Source: Erysipelotrichaceae bacterium (GTDB lineage: Bacteria; Bacillota_I; Bacilli_A; Erysipelotrichales; Erysipelotrichaceae). Taken from it: a stretch of DNA of 44,590 bases. The number at the start of each line of letters is the position of its first letter. The stretch's first letter is position 1. The stretch is from contig JAJOHZ010000004.1 in NCBI GenBank assembly GCA_021209625.1, positions 1-44,590 on the forward strand, read 5' to 3'. Below, piece by piece: positions 34,978 to 43,757 of the stretch. The position numbers were made by a program, and so were the translations under genes. A model generated the notes under the pieces. That model did not search any database, was not told where the DNA came from, and worked only from the letters and a program-made list of their open reading frames with translations.

Positions 34978-36309
34978 TTATTTTTCTCCCTTAAGAATGC
35001 GAACGCGGTTAAGGTAAGCCATACCAGCTGCGATAACAGCCAAGACAGCGATACCAACATAACGAAGTTCAAAGAGTTTCACAAATGCCCAGCTTAATGG
35101 TGAAGCACCATCCGCAATGGATGAAATAAGGCTTGCACCTACAGGCATGGTGAATTGTGCGTCAATGGCTGCTTGGGTAAGCAGTGGCGCAATATCAGAA
35201 GCAATCCATAAACCAGACACAACGATGAATAAACCAACGATGAGTGTTCTGAAGAGATCACCTTTAGTGATAGGAACCACAAGCACAAACAAGAATGGTA
35301 ATACGGCTAAGTCAGCGAAAGGTAGGAAGTTGTTTCCAGGTAAAACGACCGCAATAAGCACTGAAAGAGGGACTAAGATAAGTGATACAGCCAATGTGGT
35401 TGGATGTCCAATACCAACAGCCGCATCAAGTCCAATGTAAATCTTCGTGTTTGTTTTAAGACGTTTGTCCACAAACTCACTTGCTGCATCAGAAATAGGA
35501 AGTAGACCTTCCATAAGCAGTCCAGCCATACGAGGGATTAACACTAACGCTGCACCCATAGTGATAGCTAAGTTTAATGCACCACCTAAATCGTATCCAG
35601 CTGCAAATCCAATGATCGCCCCTAATACGGTTCCCACAAGAATAGGTTCACCAAATAAACCAAATCGTTTTTGAATCATTTCCGCATCAATGTTGATCTT
35701 ATTGATACCAGGAATATAATCTAAAATCTTATTGATTACTAAAGCGATAGGAACGAAGGCAACAGATAATCCATGAGGAATGGAAACCCCTTGAAGTCCT
35801 AATTGTTCTTCAACACCTTTAGCAGTCCAGTCAGCTAACACAAGCGTCATAACGGCTTGAATAACGGCTGCTACAACACCAAAGACAAAACTGTCAGTTG
35901 CGAAAGTGACCAAAGCACCAGTAAAGGCATAGTGCCAGAAGTTCCATACGTCAATGTTGATGGTTTGAGTGGTCTTTGTTAAGATCATGACCACGTTAAC
36001 CGCTAACGCAATAGGAATAATGACGGCACCAACACGGGATGCAAACGCGATGGCTGCTGCTGCAGGCCAACCCACGTCGATGACTGTTAAGCTTAAACCA
36101 TAGTTGGAAACCATTTGTTGAACTGCAGGTCCTAAGCTTCCACCTAACATACCAATAACTAGATTGAGTCCAATGAAACCAACACCGACTGTTAAACCAG
36201 CACGTAATGCTTTACCAAAGGACGCTCCCATAATTAAACCAATAAGGGTAATAATGATTGGCATCATGACTGATGCGCCTAATCCGACGATGTAATTAAT
36301 AATGTCCAT
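34978..36309 (-). CDS. gatC: PTS EIIC, galactitol (GatC) family
   Basis: 443 aa, ~12 hydrophobic segments, beginning IINYIVGLGASVMMPIIITLIGLIMGASFGKALRAGLTVGVGFIGLNLV, typical of GatC permeases. WPAAAAIAFASRVGAVIIP and HPTTLAVSLILVPLSVLIAVVLPGNNFLPFADLA are also family marks. It is fed by the separate EIIA and EIIB genes just upstream. No galactitol-1-P dehydrogenase or tagatose enzymes are nearby, so the substrate may be another polyol or pentitol. Confidence 0.9.
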   Translation of the reverse strand: MDIINYIVGLGASVMMPIIITLIGLIMGASFGKALRAGLTVGVGFIGLNLVIGMLGGSLGPAVQQMVSNYGLSLTVIDVGWPAAAAIAFASRVGAVIIPIALAVNVVMILTKTTQTINIDVWNFWHYAFTGALVTFATDSFVFGVVAAVIQAVMTLVLADWTAKGVEEQLGLQGVSIPHGLSVAFVPIALVINKILDYIPGINKINIDAEMIQKRFGLFGEPILVGTVLGAIIGFAAGYDLGGALNLAITMGAALVLIPRMAGLLMEGLLPISDAASEFVDKRLKTNTKIYIGLDAAVGIGHPTTLAVSLILVPLSVLIAVVLPGNNFLPFADLAVLPFLFVLVVPITKGDLFRTLIVGLFIVVSGLWIASDIAPLLTQAAIDAQFTMPVGASLISSIADGASPLSWAFVKLFELRYVGIAVLAVIAAGMAYLNRVRILKGEK

Positions 36310-36324
36310 AGAGTTCTTCTCCTT

Positions 36325-36618
36325 TTATAAGTCAAATCCAAGTGATTCAAAGATGTCTTTAATCACTGGTTCAGTACCACGACCAATGAGGAATGCAATG
36401 CCCATAATGACTTTGACTGGCATCACCTTATTCACCTGCGCTGTGGTGATAATCAAATCATAATTCTTGGCTTTTGATTCCATCTCAGCCACGGTACAAG
36501 TTGATAATTCAACCTTATCCCCGTACCCTCTATCCTTAAAAATCGTTTCTAACTTCTTGGCTACAGCCACCGAGGTTGCTACCCCTGTGCCGCACGCAAC
36601 GAGTATCCGCTTCTTAAT
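36325..36618 (-). CDS. gatB: PTS EIIB, galactitol (GatB) type, with probable AUU start
   Basis: The track begins at GTG 36570 and misses the active-site loop. The frame is open upstream and reads IKKRILVACGTGVATS before VAVAKKLETIFKDRG, giving ~97 aa with the phospho-Cys in VACGTGVATS, the standard GatB start. The only codon at the correct spacing (7 nt) from the perfect AGGAGGTGAT Shine-Dalgarno is ATT at 36616-36618. ATG two bases after AGGAGG is out of frame. So either a rare AUU initiation or a one-base error at the start. EIIA stop is 16 bases upstream. Confidence 0.85.
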   Translation of the reverse strand: MKKRILVACGTGVATSVAVAKKLETIFKDRGYGDKVELSTCTVAEMESKAKNYDLIITTAQVNKVMPVKVIMGIAFLIGRGTEPVIKDIFESLGFDL

Positions 36619-36633
36619 ACCATCACCTCCTAT

Positions 36634-37092
36634 CTAATGGATATGTTCATTCAAAACTGTTAACAGTTCTGATTGGGACCGAATTGATTTTAGCTTCTGA
36701 AGTAAGGCTTCATCTTGAATGACACCCATGAGTTGACTCAAGACATTCACATGAGCATACCCATCCTTCAAAGCTAACATGAAGAGTATTTCGACATCCA
36801 GGGTTTCATTATGATTCCCCATCATCTTAAACTCCACTGCTTTCTTACATACACCCACCGCAATCGCATTCTCATTCACATGGTGTGAATCCGCATGAGG
36901 AATAGCCACATTGACTCCTTCTCCTGGTAGTCCAGTAGCGAAGTTTTTCTCTCGCTCAACCAAGGCTTCAAAGAATGTTTCTTTCACATAACCTTGCTTA
37001 TACAAAGCATCCGCCATGGTTTTAAGTACATCCTCACTGTGTTGGGGAGTGAGATCTAAGAGAATTAGTGATTCATGCAGTAGTGTTGACAT
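36634..37092 (-). CDS. gatA: PTS EIIA, fructose/galactitol (PTS_EIIA_2) type
   Basis: 152 aa. The phospho-His lies in GVNVAIPHADSHHV, preceded by REKNFATGLPGEG; family-typical length and ends. It passes phosphate from HPr to GatB. It begins three bases after the regulator stop, showing that regulator, EIIA, EIIB, EIIC and the PH-like gene form one transcript. Confidence 0.92.
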   Translation of the reverse strand: MSTLLHESLILLDLTPQHSEDVLKTMADALYKQGYVKETFFEALVEREKNFATGLPGEGVNVAIPHADSHHVNENAIAVGVCKKAVEFKMMGNHNETLDVEILFMLALKDGYAHVNVLSQLMGVIQDEALLQKLKSIRSQSELLTVLNEHIH

Positions 37093-37095
37093 AAT

Positions 37096-39051
37096 TTACT
37101 CCTTATTGGTTTGAAGATGGCACAAGTCATCATTGAGCTTCTGTGCCAAAGATAAGCTATCAGTAATCATCAGGTTATGATGCTCCCATGATTCATCTTC
37201 CAGATGATTCATCAGATTATGCATCAATTGAATATGAATCGCTTCATCTTCTTGAGTTGATGCGATAAGCATGAGTTGTTGGATGGATTCATTCATTGCC
37301 CAAATCATGGGTTGAGCTAGTCTCACCCAAAGGGTGACACTTTGATTCACATGCTTGGCTTCCCCATGAGGGATGGCTAAGGTTGAACTAATCAATGTTG
37401 GACCCAACTGCTCACGATTAAGGATGGATTGAAGATAGTCTTCATTCACATAGCCTTCTTGAAGCAGTTGTTCTGCCATCAGATGAAGGAGTTCTTCTTT
37501 ACTGCTCACGTCCACATCAATCCAAACATGATGGGGTAAGAAGCGCATGCCAGGTAGAGGTTGATTCTTCACGTCCACTAAGGAATGCTTAATCATAGAG
37601 ATATCATAATCACTTAAGAGAGGACTGATCACAATGGTCTTAATGGATGATTCAAGTGGAATGGTTGAGATAATCAAATCAATGTCTTTCTCTTTATAAT
37701 AAGAAACATCAAATGAGGCAATCACATCCACAATCTGCAAGTTATTGAAGGTACGCTTCAGTTTTGAAACAATCAGCTGGGAAGTGCCTAAACCACTCGC
37801 ACACATCACCAATGTTCGAATCATGGTCACATTGCGCTCCTTAGCTGCCGCAAAATGCAACACCAGATAAGCAATCTCATTGGGTGGAATATGAATGTGA
37901 TACACTTCATTGAAAAGATGAGAGTGTTGTTCAACAGCACTGTAGATGCTTGAGTAATTAAACTTGATTTCTTCATACAATGGGTTTTGTAAAGATAAAC
38001 CATACATCAAACGATTGATGGTGGGCTTTAAATGAAGTAGTAAACTGTTGAATAAAGCTGCATCATTTTCTAAGAAGAGACCCATGGAAGATTGCACTTT
38101 ACGAATAAAACGTGTGATGGTGTCTTCCAACGCTTGGGTATCCGAAGAGATGGATAACTGTTTAAGTTGGAGTTCTTTGATGCGTTTAGCTCCAAGGAAA
38201 TGCAAACACAAGTAGATGGTTTCAGATGAGGACAAGGTGACATCAAAGTGTCTTTCAATGCGTTGAGCAATCACTTTCGCAATGTCATATTCTTTTTGAC
38301 TGGACAATGCACTAAATAAGTCGTCACTTAAGGTAACATCAAATCCTTGTTTTGCTCGCTGAATCGCAATCGCAATATGAACAATCAAATTCAATGAAGC
38401 TTCTGTTGAGAAGGTGTAACCCAGTTGATGTTGAGCTTCATTCACAATCATCTCAATTTCATTGAAATCCAAGTTAAGCACATCATTGAAACGTTCAATG
38501 AAGATTTGCTTGCTTTTTTGACTACCATCCATGACATACTCAACTAAAGGTTCAAGTGGTCCAAAGTGAGCCATCACTTGACGTTGATGCGTTTCATCCC
38601 CCATGAGTTGTAACCCATGGGTCTTATCAAACACAATCTCACATTGAAAGGCTTTGAGCGATTCATTAAGTGTGGCGATGTCCGCATGGATGGTGGCTCG
38701 TGACACATAATAGTCGAGTTCTAAATCCTTCATGCGTTGTGATGATTTATTAAGCAGCAAGGATTGCAACAAGTGTTGGCGTCGTTGTTCAGGTGTATAC
38801 GTGGAGTGGGGGGAAGGTTGTTTGAGGGTATTGAGTAGTTGTTGTTTATCAAAGAAATCTCCTTCAAGATAAACACCGACTCCGGGTTTACGAACTAATC
38901 TCACATGATGTTGTTCAATGAGGGGTTCAAGAAACACTAAATCATTACGAATGGTTTTCGTTGAAGTCTTACAGTGTTTTGCGATGGTTTCCACGCTCAC
39001 AAAATCATTGGCTTGTAAGATGATTTTAACGACTTCCTCTTTACGATTCAT
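37096..39051 (-). CDS. BglG/MtlR-type PRD transcriptional regulator
   Basis: 651 aa with the whole modular set: N-terminal HTH_11 (FVSVETIAKHCKTSTKTIRNDLVFLE), second HTH/Mga-like (DYYVSRATIHADIATLNESLKAF), two PRDs with His residues (NLIVHIAIAIQRAKQGF; IYLCLHFLGAKR; EIAYLVLHFAAAKER), a GatB-like EIIB domain (VMCASGLGTSQLIVSKLKRTF) and a C-terminal EIIA_2 domain (STLAIPHGEAKHVNQ). Phosphorylation by HPr and by the cognate EII would set activity. It is first in the operon it most likely activates. RBS AAAGGAG. Confidence 0.92.
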   Translation of the reverse strand: MNRKEEVVKIILQANDFVSVETIAKHCKTSTKTIRNDLVFLEPLIEQHHVRLVRKPGVGVYLEGDFFDKQQLLNTLKQPSPHSTYTPEQRRQHLLQSLLLNKSSQRMKDLELDYYVSRATIHADIATLNESLKAFQCEIVFDKTHGLQLMGDETHQRQVMAHFGPLEPLVEYVMDGSQKSKQIFIERFNDVLNLDFNEIEMIVNEAQHQLGYTFSTEASLNLIVHIAIAIQRAKQGFDVTLSDDLFSALSSQKEYDIAKVIAQRIERHFDVTLSSSETIYLCLHFLGAKRIKELQLKQLSISSDTQALEDTITRFIRKVQSSMGLFLENDAALFNSLLLHLKPTINRLMYGLSLQNPLYEEIKFNYSSIYSAVEQHSHLFNEVYHIHIPPNEIAYLVLHFAAAKERNVTMIRTLVMCASGLGTSQLIVSKLKRTFNNLQIVDVIASFDVSYYKEKDIDLIISTIPLESSIKTIVISPLLSDYDISMIKHSLVDVKNQPLPGMRFLPHHVWIDVDVSSKEELLHLMAEQLLQEGYVNEDYLQSILNREQLGPTLISSTLAIPHGEAKHVNQSVTLWVRLAQPMIWAMNESIQQLMLIASTQEDEAIHIQLMHNLMNHLEDESWEHHNLMITDSLSLAQKLNDDLCHLQTNKE

Positions 39052-39166
39052 GGCGCTCCTTTGAATGTACCATCCTTGATCACCTTCATTGTACCAAAGG
39101 TTTCCACAAGTTACCTAATGTGTGTGTCACATTTTTTTCCACATTAAGGATAAAAAGACTAACACC

Positions 39167-39191
39167 AAAAGAAAACGTGTCTTTCGACACG
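39167..39191 (-). terminator. Terminator after the PfpI-family gene
   Basis: CGTGTC-tttc-GACACG; on the minus strand followed by TTTTCTTTT, directly after the stop at 39192. Confidence 0.8.
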
Positions 39192-39704
39192 CTACTTTTG
39201 ATTTAATACTCCAATGATGGCTTTCACATAATACGGTAAATCTGCTGGTCGACGTCCTGAGACTAAATGTCCATCCACCACCACAGGTTGATCTACCCAT
39301 GTGGCTCCCGCATGCATGAGATCATGCTTGATGCCTGGGGTTGAAGTGACCGTTTTTCCTTTAAGGATATCCGCAGATGAACATACCCATCCCGCATGAC
39401 AGATTTGACCAATCACTCGCTGATTGGCTTCCATGAACTTCACAAAATCAAGGACTTGATCAAAGCGACGAAGTTGATCGGGTGCCCACCCTCCAGGAAT
39501 CAATAAGGCATCGTAATTACGAATATCCACTTGATCAAAGGTGAGATCAGGTTGAATGGAAAGTCCATACTTACCATTCACTTTGTTGAGGGTTGCGGCA
39601 GCCACATGGATGGTGTACCCCTCTTCAGTGAGTCTTAAAATCGGATAATGGCATTCTAAATCATCGTAGTCTGCAGAAACAATCGTTAAGATACGTTTAC
39701 TCAT
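39192..39704 (-). CDS. DJ-1/PfpI family protein
   Basis: 170 aa from the second Met (ATG 39704), which has AGGAGG at 7-base spacing; the track's Met at 39710 is too close to it. The nucleophile Cys is in GQICHAGWVCSSADIL, preceded by ALLIPGGWAPDQLR with the Glu/Asp environment (LTEEGYTIHVAAAT). Members are glyoxalase III/deglycase, chaperone or stress proteases; the exact activity cannot be told. It is a stand-alone gene. Confidence 0.9.
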   Translation of the reverse strand: MSKRILTIVSADYDDLECHYPILRLTEEGYTIHVAAATLNKVNGKYGLSIQPDLTFDQVDIRNYDALLIPGGWAPDQLRRFDQVLDFVKFMEANQRVIGQICHAGWVCSSADILKGKTVTSTPGIKHDLMHAGATWVDQPVVVDGHLVSGRRPADLPYYVKAIIGVLNQK

Positions 39705-39841
39705 TGACATACCTCCTTAATGTTATTGTATCATAGCCTAAGTCGTCTCACATGTTAGTGTGCACCTAGACTCGAATATTATCATCTTAAAATGATTCAA
39801 TCTTATCCTTTAGAAAATGGTAAAATAACACTGAGGTTATT

Positions 39842-40723
39842 ATGAACATTCAATTAATCCATTTCCCAATGAAGTATGGTTGTAACACACCTGGAGCTGA
39901 TGAAGCCAGTGAAGCACTGAACTCAAGTCAATGGTGTGACCACCATCAAATTAAAACCCACTCTATTCCCATTACTCAAGTATCAGATTCCACCTTACCC
40001 AATGACAACACCATCATGAATGCTGCCAAGCTTCATCATGATGTGGTTTTATCCATCTTACAAAAAGGGGATTTTCCTTTGTCCTTTGGAGGGGATCACA
40101 CCTGTGGAATTGGGGGATCTTGGGCGGCCATGCAGGCTTATCCAGAGGATGTGACCATTCTTTGGCTCGATGCTCATGCGGATACCCACACTCAACACAC
40201 CTCTCCATCGAAACACATTCATGGGATGCCTTGTGCCATCCTTCAAGGGTGTTGTGATGAACCTCTTAAGATTGATTGTTCTCCCCTACTAACAAAACAC
40301 ATGGTGTATGTGGGACTTAATTCCTATGAAGAGGCAGAAATTAATCATATACACAACCAAGGCATTGCTCATTTAAATGCGACAATGATTCAATCTATTG
40401 GTATCAAGGAAACCCTCAATTGGATACGATCTCACATTAAAACCAAAGCGTTGTATGTTAGTTTTGATTTGGATGTGCTTCATCCTGATGTCTTTTACTC
40501 CGTTAACGTGAACATGGATCAAGCGTATACGACAGGACTTGGACTTCAACTTGATGAGGTTAAAGCCATCCTAACCATGTTAATCAGTGAATATCAGTGT
40601 GTAGGCATGGATGTGGTTGAATACAACCCACGATTGGACACCAACAATCAAGACTTTAATCAGATGATCGCCTTGTTAGATCATATCGTTCACCTTGTGA
40701 AGGAGAAAACACATGAATCGTAA
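39842..40723 (+). CDS. Arginase/agmatinase/formiminoglutamase family protein
   Basis: 293 aa. The binuclear Mn site residues are all present: GGDHT, DAHADTHT and SFDLDVLHP. The family usually has LDP after the last pair; here it is LHP, but that residue is not a metal ligand. Near the C-terminus CVGMDVVEYNPRLD is the conserved Glu/Asn segment. SPSKHIHGMPCA resembles arginase (SGNIHGMP), so arginine to ornithine plus urea is the best guess. It overlaps the MurE-like gene by 11 bases, an unusual link between amino-acid and wall synthesis genes. Confidence 0.88.
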   Translation: MNIQLIHFPMKYGCNTPGADEASEALNSSQWCDHHQIKTHSIPITQVSDSTLPNDNTIMNAAKLHHDVVLSILQKGDFPLSFGGDHTCGIGGSWAAMQAYPEDVTILWLDAHADTHTQHTSPSKHIHGMPCAILQGCCDEPLKIDCSPLLTKHMVYVGLNSYEEAEINHIHNQGIAHLNATMIQSIGIKETLNWIRSHIKTKALYVSFDLDVLHPDVFYSVNVNMDQAYTTGLGLQLDEVKAILTMLISEYQCVGMDVVEYNPRLDTNNQDFNQMIALLDHIVHLVKEKTHES

Positions 40724-42128
40724 CCTTTCTGATTATTTCCCAGATGCTCCATCCATTGAATTCATGGATGTGAAGACCAGTTCCAATGAGATTCAACCTC
40801 ATGATTTGTTTGTCTGTATTCAAGGAGTCAGTGTGGATCGTCATGATTTTCTACCCCAAGCCGCTTTAGCCAATGCGGCAGGAGCCATTGTCTCAAAAGA
40901 TGTCAACACACCTTTACCTGTATATAAAGTGGCAAATCCTAATGAGACCCTGGTAGAACTGGTCAAGAAAGCCTATCCTCATGATCAACTTCGATTAGTG
41001 GGTGTCACAGGGACAGATGGAAAGACAACAATCTCCACAATCTTAGGATCATTTCTTAATCATTTAACTTCTGCGGCCGTCATTGGTACCAATGGGGCTT
41101 TTAGCCCTAATTATGCGGAAGCCACAAAAAACACCACTCCAGCCATTGAACATCTGTATCGCTTACTTCATACCTTCATGATAAAAGGTGACAGTATTGC
41201 GATCATGGAAGCAGGTTCTGAAGGACTTCATTATGGAAGAACACAAGGGCTTGAGTTTGATGTTTCCATCTTCTCTAACCTAACACCGGAACATCTTAAT
41301 ACTCATAAAACGATGGAAAACTATTTTGATGCGAAATCGATGTTGTTTAAACAGACCAAAACAACAGGAACAGCCATCATCAACATTGATGACCCTTATG
41401 GTCAAGCATTTAAAGACTTATGTCGATGCAAGGTCATCACGTATGGACAAAGTGAATCAGCGGATATTCGCTTATCCAACATCATGGTACATCATGATCA
41501 TACTTCTTTTACCATCCATCATCTTGGTAAAACTAAAACACTCACCACCAACTTACTAGGTGAATTCAATGCTTATAATCTAGCCGCAACCTTTGGAGCT
41601 ATTCATGCTTTAGGGTATTCGTATGAATGTGTGTTTACTAAACTGCGTGACCTTAATGTCTCTGGGCGTTTACAACGTGTAGAACTTGGACAACCCTTTA
41701 AAGTATTGGTGGATTATGCTCATACTCCCAATGGTTATCTTTCCTTATTTAAATACATGAAAGCATTAAAAATGAATCGATTAATTGTGGTGGCCGCCAG
41801 TGCTGGCGGACGCGATCATGATAAACGTCCAACCATGGGTAAGATATTAAGTGATGAAGCCGATGTGGTGGTCATTACCAGTGAAGACCCTCGCTTTGAA
41901 GATCCCATGGATATTGCAACCATGATGATGCGTGATGTCACACAAAAGAATGTTCAAGTCATTCTTGATCGTTCTGAAGCCATACATCGTGCCATCCTCA
42001 TGGCAACCCATGATGATTGTATTTTAATCTTAGGTAAAGGGGATGAAAATTATCAAGTCATTAAAGATCAACGTATTCCATTCAATGATATTGATCAAGC
42101 CAAAGCTGCTATTCTTGCTCACCATTAA
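40713..42128 (+). CDS. murE: MurE-like Mur ligase (UDP-MurNAc-tripeptide synthetase)
   Basis: 471 aa with the three Mur ligase domains: an N-terminal UDP-binding domain (VKTSSNEIQPHDLFVCIQG), the ATP-binding domain with P-loop GVTGTDGKTTIST and TTPAIEHL, and a C-terminal domain with GRLQRVELGQPFKVLVDYAHTPNGY and ITSEDPRFEDP. The segment equal to the DNPR (meso-Dap) specificity motif reads EDPR, so the third-residue amino acid is not obvious. The start overlaps the arginase-family gene with an AAGGAG RBS inside it. It may be the main MurE or a second ligase with its own amino acid. Confidence 0.88.
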   Translation: MNRNLSDYFPDAPSIEFMDVKTSSNEIQPHDLFVCIQGVSVDRHDFLPQAALANAAGAIVSKDVNTPLPVYKVANPNETLVELVKKAYPHDQLRLVGVTGTDGKTTISTILGSFLNHLTSAAVIGTNGAFSPNYAEATKNTTPAIEHLYRLLHTFMIKGDSIAIMEAGSEGLHYGRTQGLEFDVSIFSNLTPEHLNTHKTMENYFDAKSMLFKQTKTTGTAIINIDDPYGQAFKDLCRCKVITYGQSESADIRLSNIMVHHDHTSFTIHHLGKTKTLTTNLLGEFNAYNLAATFGAIHALGYSYECVFTKLRDLNVSGRLQRVELGQPFKVLVDYAHTPNGYLSLFKYMKALKMNRLIVVAASAGGRDHDKRPTMGKILSDEADVVVITSEDPRFEDPMDIATMMMRDVTQKNVQVILDRSEAIHRAILMATHDDCILILGKGDENYQVIKDQRIPFNDIDQAKAAILAHH

Positions 42129-42136
42129 TGAAAATC

Positions 42137-42165
42137 AAGAAATGAGTCACTCATTTCTTTTTTTG
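42137..42165 (+). terminator. Terminator after murE-like gene
   Basis: AAGAAATGA, loop GTCAC, TCATTTCTT and T7. Confidence 0.88.
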
Positions 42166-42180
42166 GGCATATAGGTTGAA

Positions 42181-42202
42181 ATTATTTCGAATTCGAAATA
42201 AT
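42181..42202. promoter_or_regulatory. Perfect 22-bp palindrome, MhqR-type operator
   Basis: ATTATTTCGAATTCGAAATAAT. Its core TCGAATTCGA matches the inverted repeat known for B. subtilis MhqR (MarR family). It lies 26 bases before the dioxygenase-like gene of an operon whose second gene is a MarR regulator, so autorepression relieved by quinones or electrophiles is likely. Confidence 0.75.
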
Positions 42203-42228
42203 ATAGGGTTATCTTAAGGAGAACAATT

Positions 42229-43218
42229 ATGAAACAACTGTTAGGAATACACCATGTGACTGCCATCACAAGCAGTGCTGAAAGAAATTATGAATTTTTT
42301 ACTTATGTCTTAGGCATGCGATTGGTCAAGAAAACCATTAATCAAGATGACATTCATACCTACCATCTCTTTTTTGCGGACAATGAAGGTAGTGCAGGAA
42401 CTGACATGACCTTCTTTGATTTCCCTGGCATGAACAAAGGGTTAAAAGGAACCAATGAGATTTCTCGAACTGGATTTAGAGTCCCTAATGACGCCGCTTT
42501 AGAGTATTGGATCAAACGTTTTAATCATTACAAGGTGAAACACGAACCCATTAAAACTTTATTTGATAAAAAAATGATCTTTTTCAGTGACTTTGATGAT
42601 CAAGACTATGCTTTGGTGTCTGATGAACATGATCATGGCATCAAAAGTGGTACACCATGGTTACTTGGACCCGTTCCTAATGAATATGGCATCACAGGAC
42701 TTGGACCTATCTTTTTCAGAGTCAATGATTTAAAACGCATGATTTCTATTCTTGAAGAAGTGATGATGATGCGGTTGGTTGGTAGTGATGATCATTACAC
42801 CCTCATTGAAATGGGAGAGGGTGGCAACGGAGCCAGTGTGATTCTTGATTATCAACCCCTTCTAAGACAAGCATATCAAGGTTTTGGTGCAGTGCATCAT
42901 GTTGCCTTTAGAATAGAAGACAAAGCTCATTTGGATGCTTGGATTGATCGTCTCAACAGTTTTAATGCAGGTCACTCTGGATTTGTGGATCGCTTCTACT
43001 TCAAATCACTGTACACTCGTTTGTATCCTCACATTCTCTTTGAGTTTGCGACAGAAGGCCCTGGTTTCATTGATGATGAAGAAGACATCACGATTTTAGG
43101 AGAAACTTTAGCCTTGCCACCACGTTTTAGATCACAACGTGAACTGATTGAAAAACAAGTGCGTCATTTTGATACGACACGTAGCAACAAATCGTTTGAA
43201 AAAGAATACTATGACTGA
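42229..43218 (+). CDS. mhqO: VOC-family ring-cleaving dioxygenase, MhqO-like
   Basis: 329 aa with tandem vicinal-oxygen-chelate (glyoxalase/dioxygenase) modules. The first begins LLGIHHVTAITSSAERNYEFFTYVLGMRLVKKTINQDD, the second GITGLGPIFFRVNDLKRM; metal-ligand candidates are HH in IHHVT, the His in GAVHHVAFRI and Glu in LFEFATEGPGF. The C-terminal LPPRFRSQRELIE is a mark of the MhqO/YdfO group that degrades quinones or hydroquinones. RBS AAGGAG. It is coupled to the MarR gene. Confidence 0.88.
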   Translation: MKQLLGIHHVTAITSSAERNYEFFTYVLGMRLVKKTINQDDIHTYHLFFADNEGSAGTDMTFFDFPGMNKGLKGTNEISRTGFRVPNDAALEYWIKRFNHYKVKHEPIKTLFDKKMIFFSDFDDQDYALVSDEHDHGIKSGTPWLLGPVPNEYGITGLGPIFFRVNDLKRMISILEEVMMMRLVGSDDHYTLIEMGEGGNGASVILDYQPLLRQAYQGFGAVHHVAFRIEDKAHLDAWIDRLNSFNAGHSGFVDRFYFKSLYTRLYPHILFEFATEGPGFIDDEEDITILGETLALPPRFRSQRELIEKQVRHFDTTRSNKSFEKEYYD

Positions 43219-43621
43219 CTTAAAAACCATCACTATCCTTTTTAGAGCTACCAACACATTAACCCAAGAGATCGCTCATCAAGTGAATGAGTTAGGTCTT
43301 TCACTCTCCTCATTCATGGCATGTGAAGCACTTTATCATAAAGGTCCTTTAAGTGTTGCTCAGCTACAAAGCAAAGTCTTGATTGCCAATTCTTCATTGA
43401 GTTATGTGATTGAACAACTCAAAGAGAAAGGCATCATTGATATCAACCATGACGAAAACGACAAACGCATTCGCCTTTGCTCATTAACACAACGTGGACA
43501 AAATATGATGAGTGCGGTCTATGAGAAGCATGTCTCGGCACAACGGGTAAGACTTGATCGATTAACACCTCATGAGGAAATCCTTCTTCAGCATTTACTG
43601 AAAAAGATTGGATTAGACTGA
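43211..43621 (+). CDS. mhqR: MarR-family regulator, MhqR-like
   Basis: 136 aa from ATG 43211 (MTDLKTITILFRATNTL), which overlaps the mhqO stop by 8 bases; the track's start at 43148 reads out of frame through mhqO. The winged HTH is at about residues 45-105 (GPLSVAQLQSKVLIANSSLSYVIEQLKEKGIIDINHDENDKRIRLCSLTQRG). It probably represses this operon through the 22-bp palindrome at 42181. Confidence 0.9.
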   Translation: MTDLKTITILFRATNTLTQEIAHQVNELGLSLSSFMACEALYHKGPLSVAQLQSKVLIANSSLSYVIEQLKEKGIIDINHDENDKRIRLCSLTQRGQNMMSAVYEKHVSAQRVRLDRLTPHEEILLQHLLKKIGLD

Positions 43622-43646
43622 AGGGAGACTTCCCTTCTATTTTTTA
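43620..43646 (+). terminator. Terminator after mhqR
   Basis: GAAGGGA, loop GACT, TCCCTTC then a T-run; overlaps the stop codon. Confidence 0.85.
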
Positions 43647-43757
43647 AATTAGAATAGAATTCAAACTCATAATCTAGCAAAATAGAATTGTTAAACATTG
43701 GATAGATATCTCACTTTAATGGGTGTATAATGTTCAAATATGTAAGGCAGGTATATC

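Noticed and set aside
40713-42128. Cyanophycin synthetase or folylpolyglutamate synthase
   Set aside because: The protein has Mur-ligase domains of MurE length and a SEDPRFEDP motif, and lacks the ATP-grasp domain of cyanophycin synthetase.
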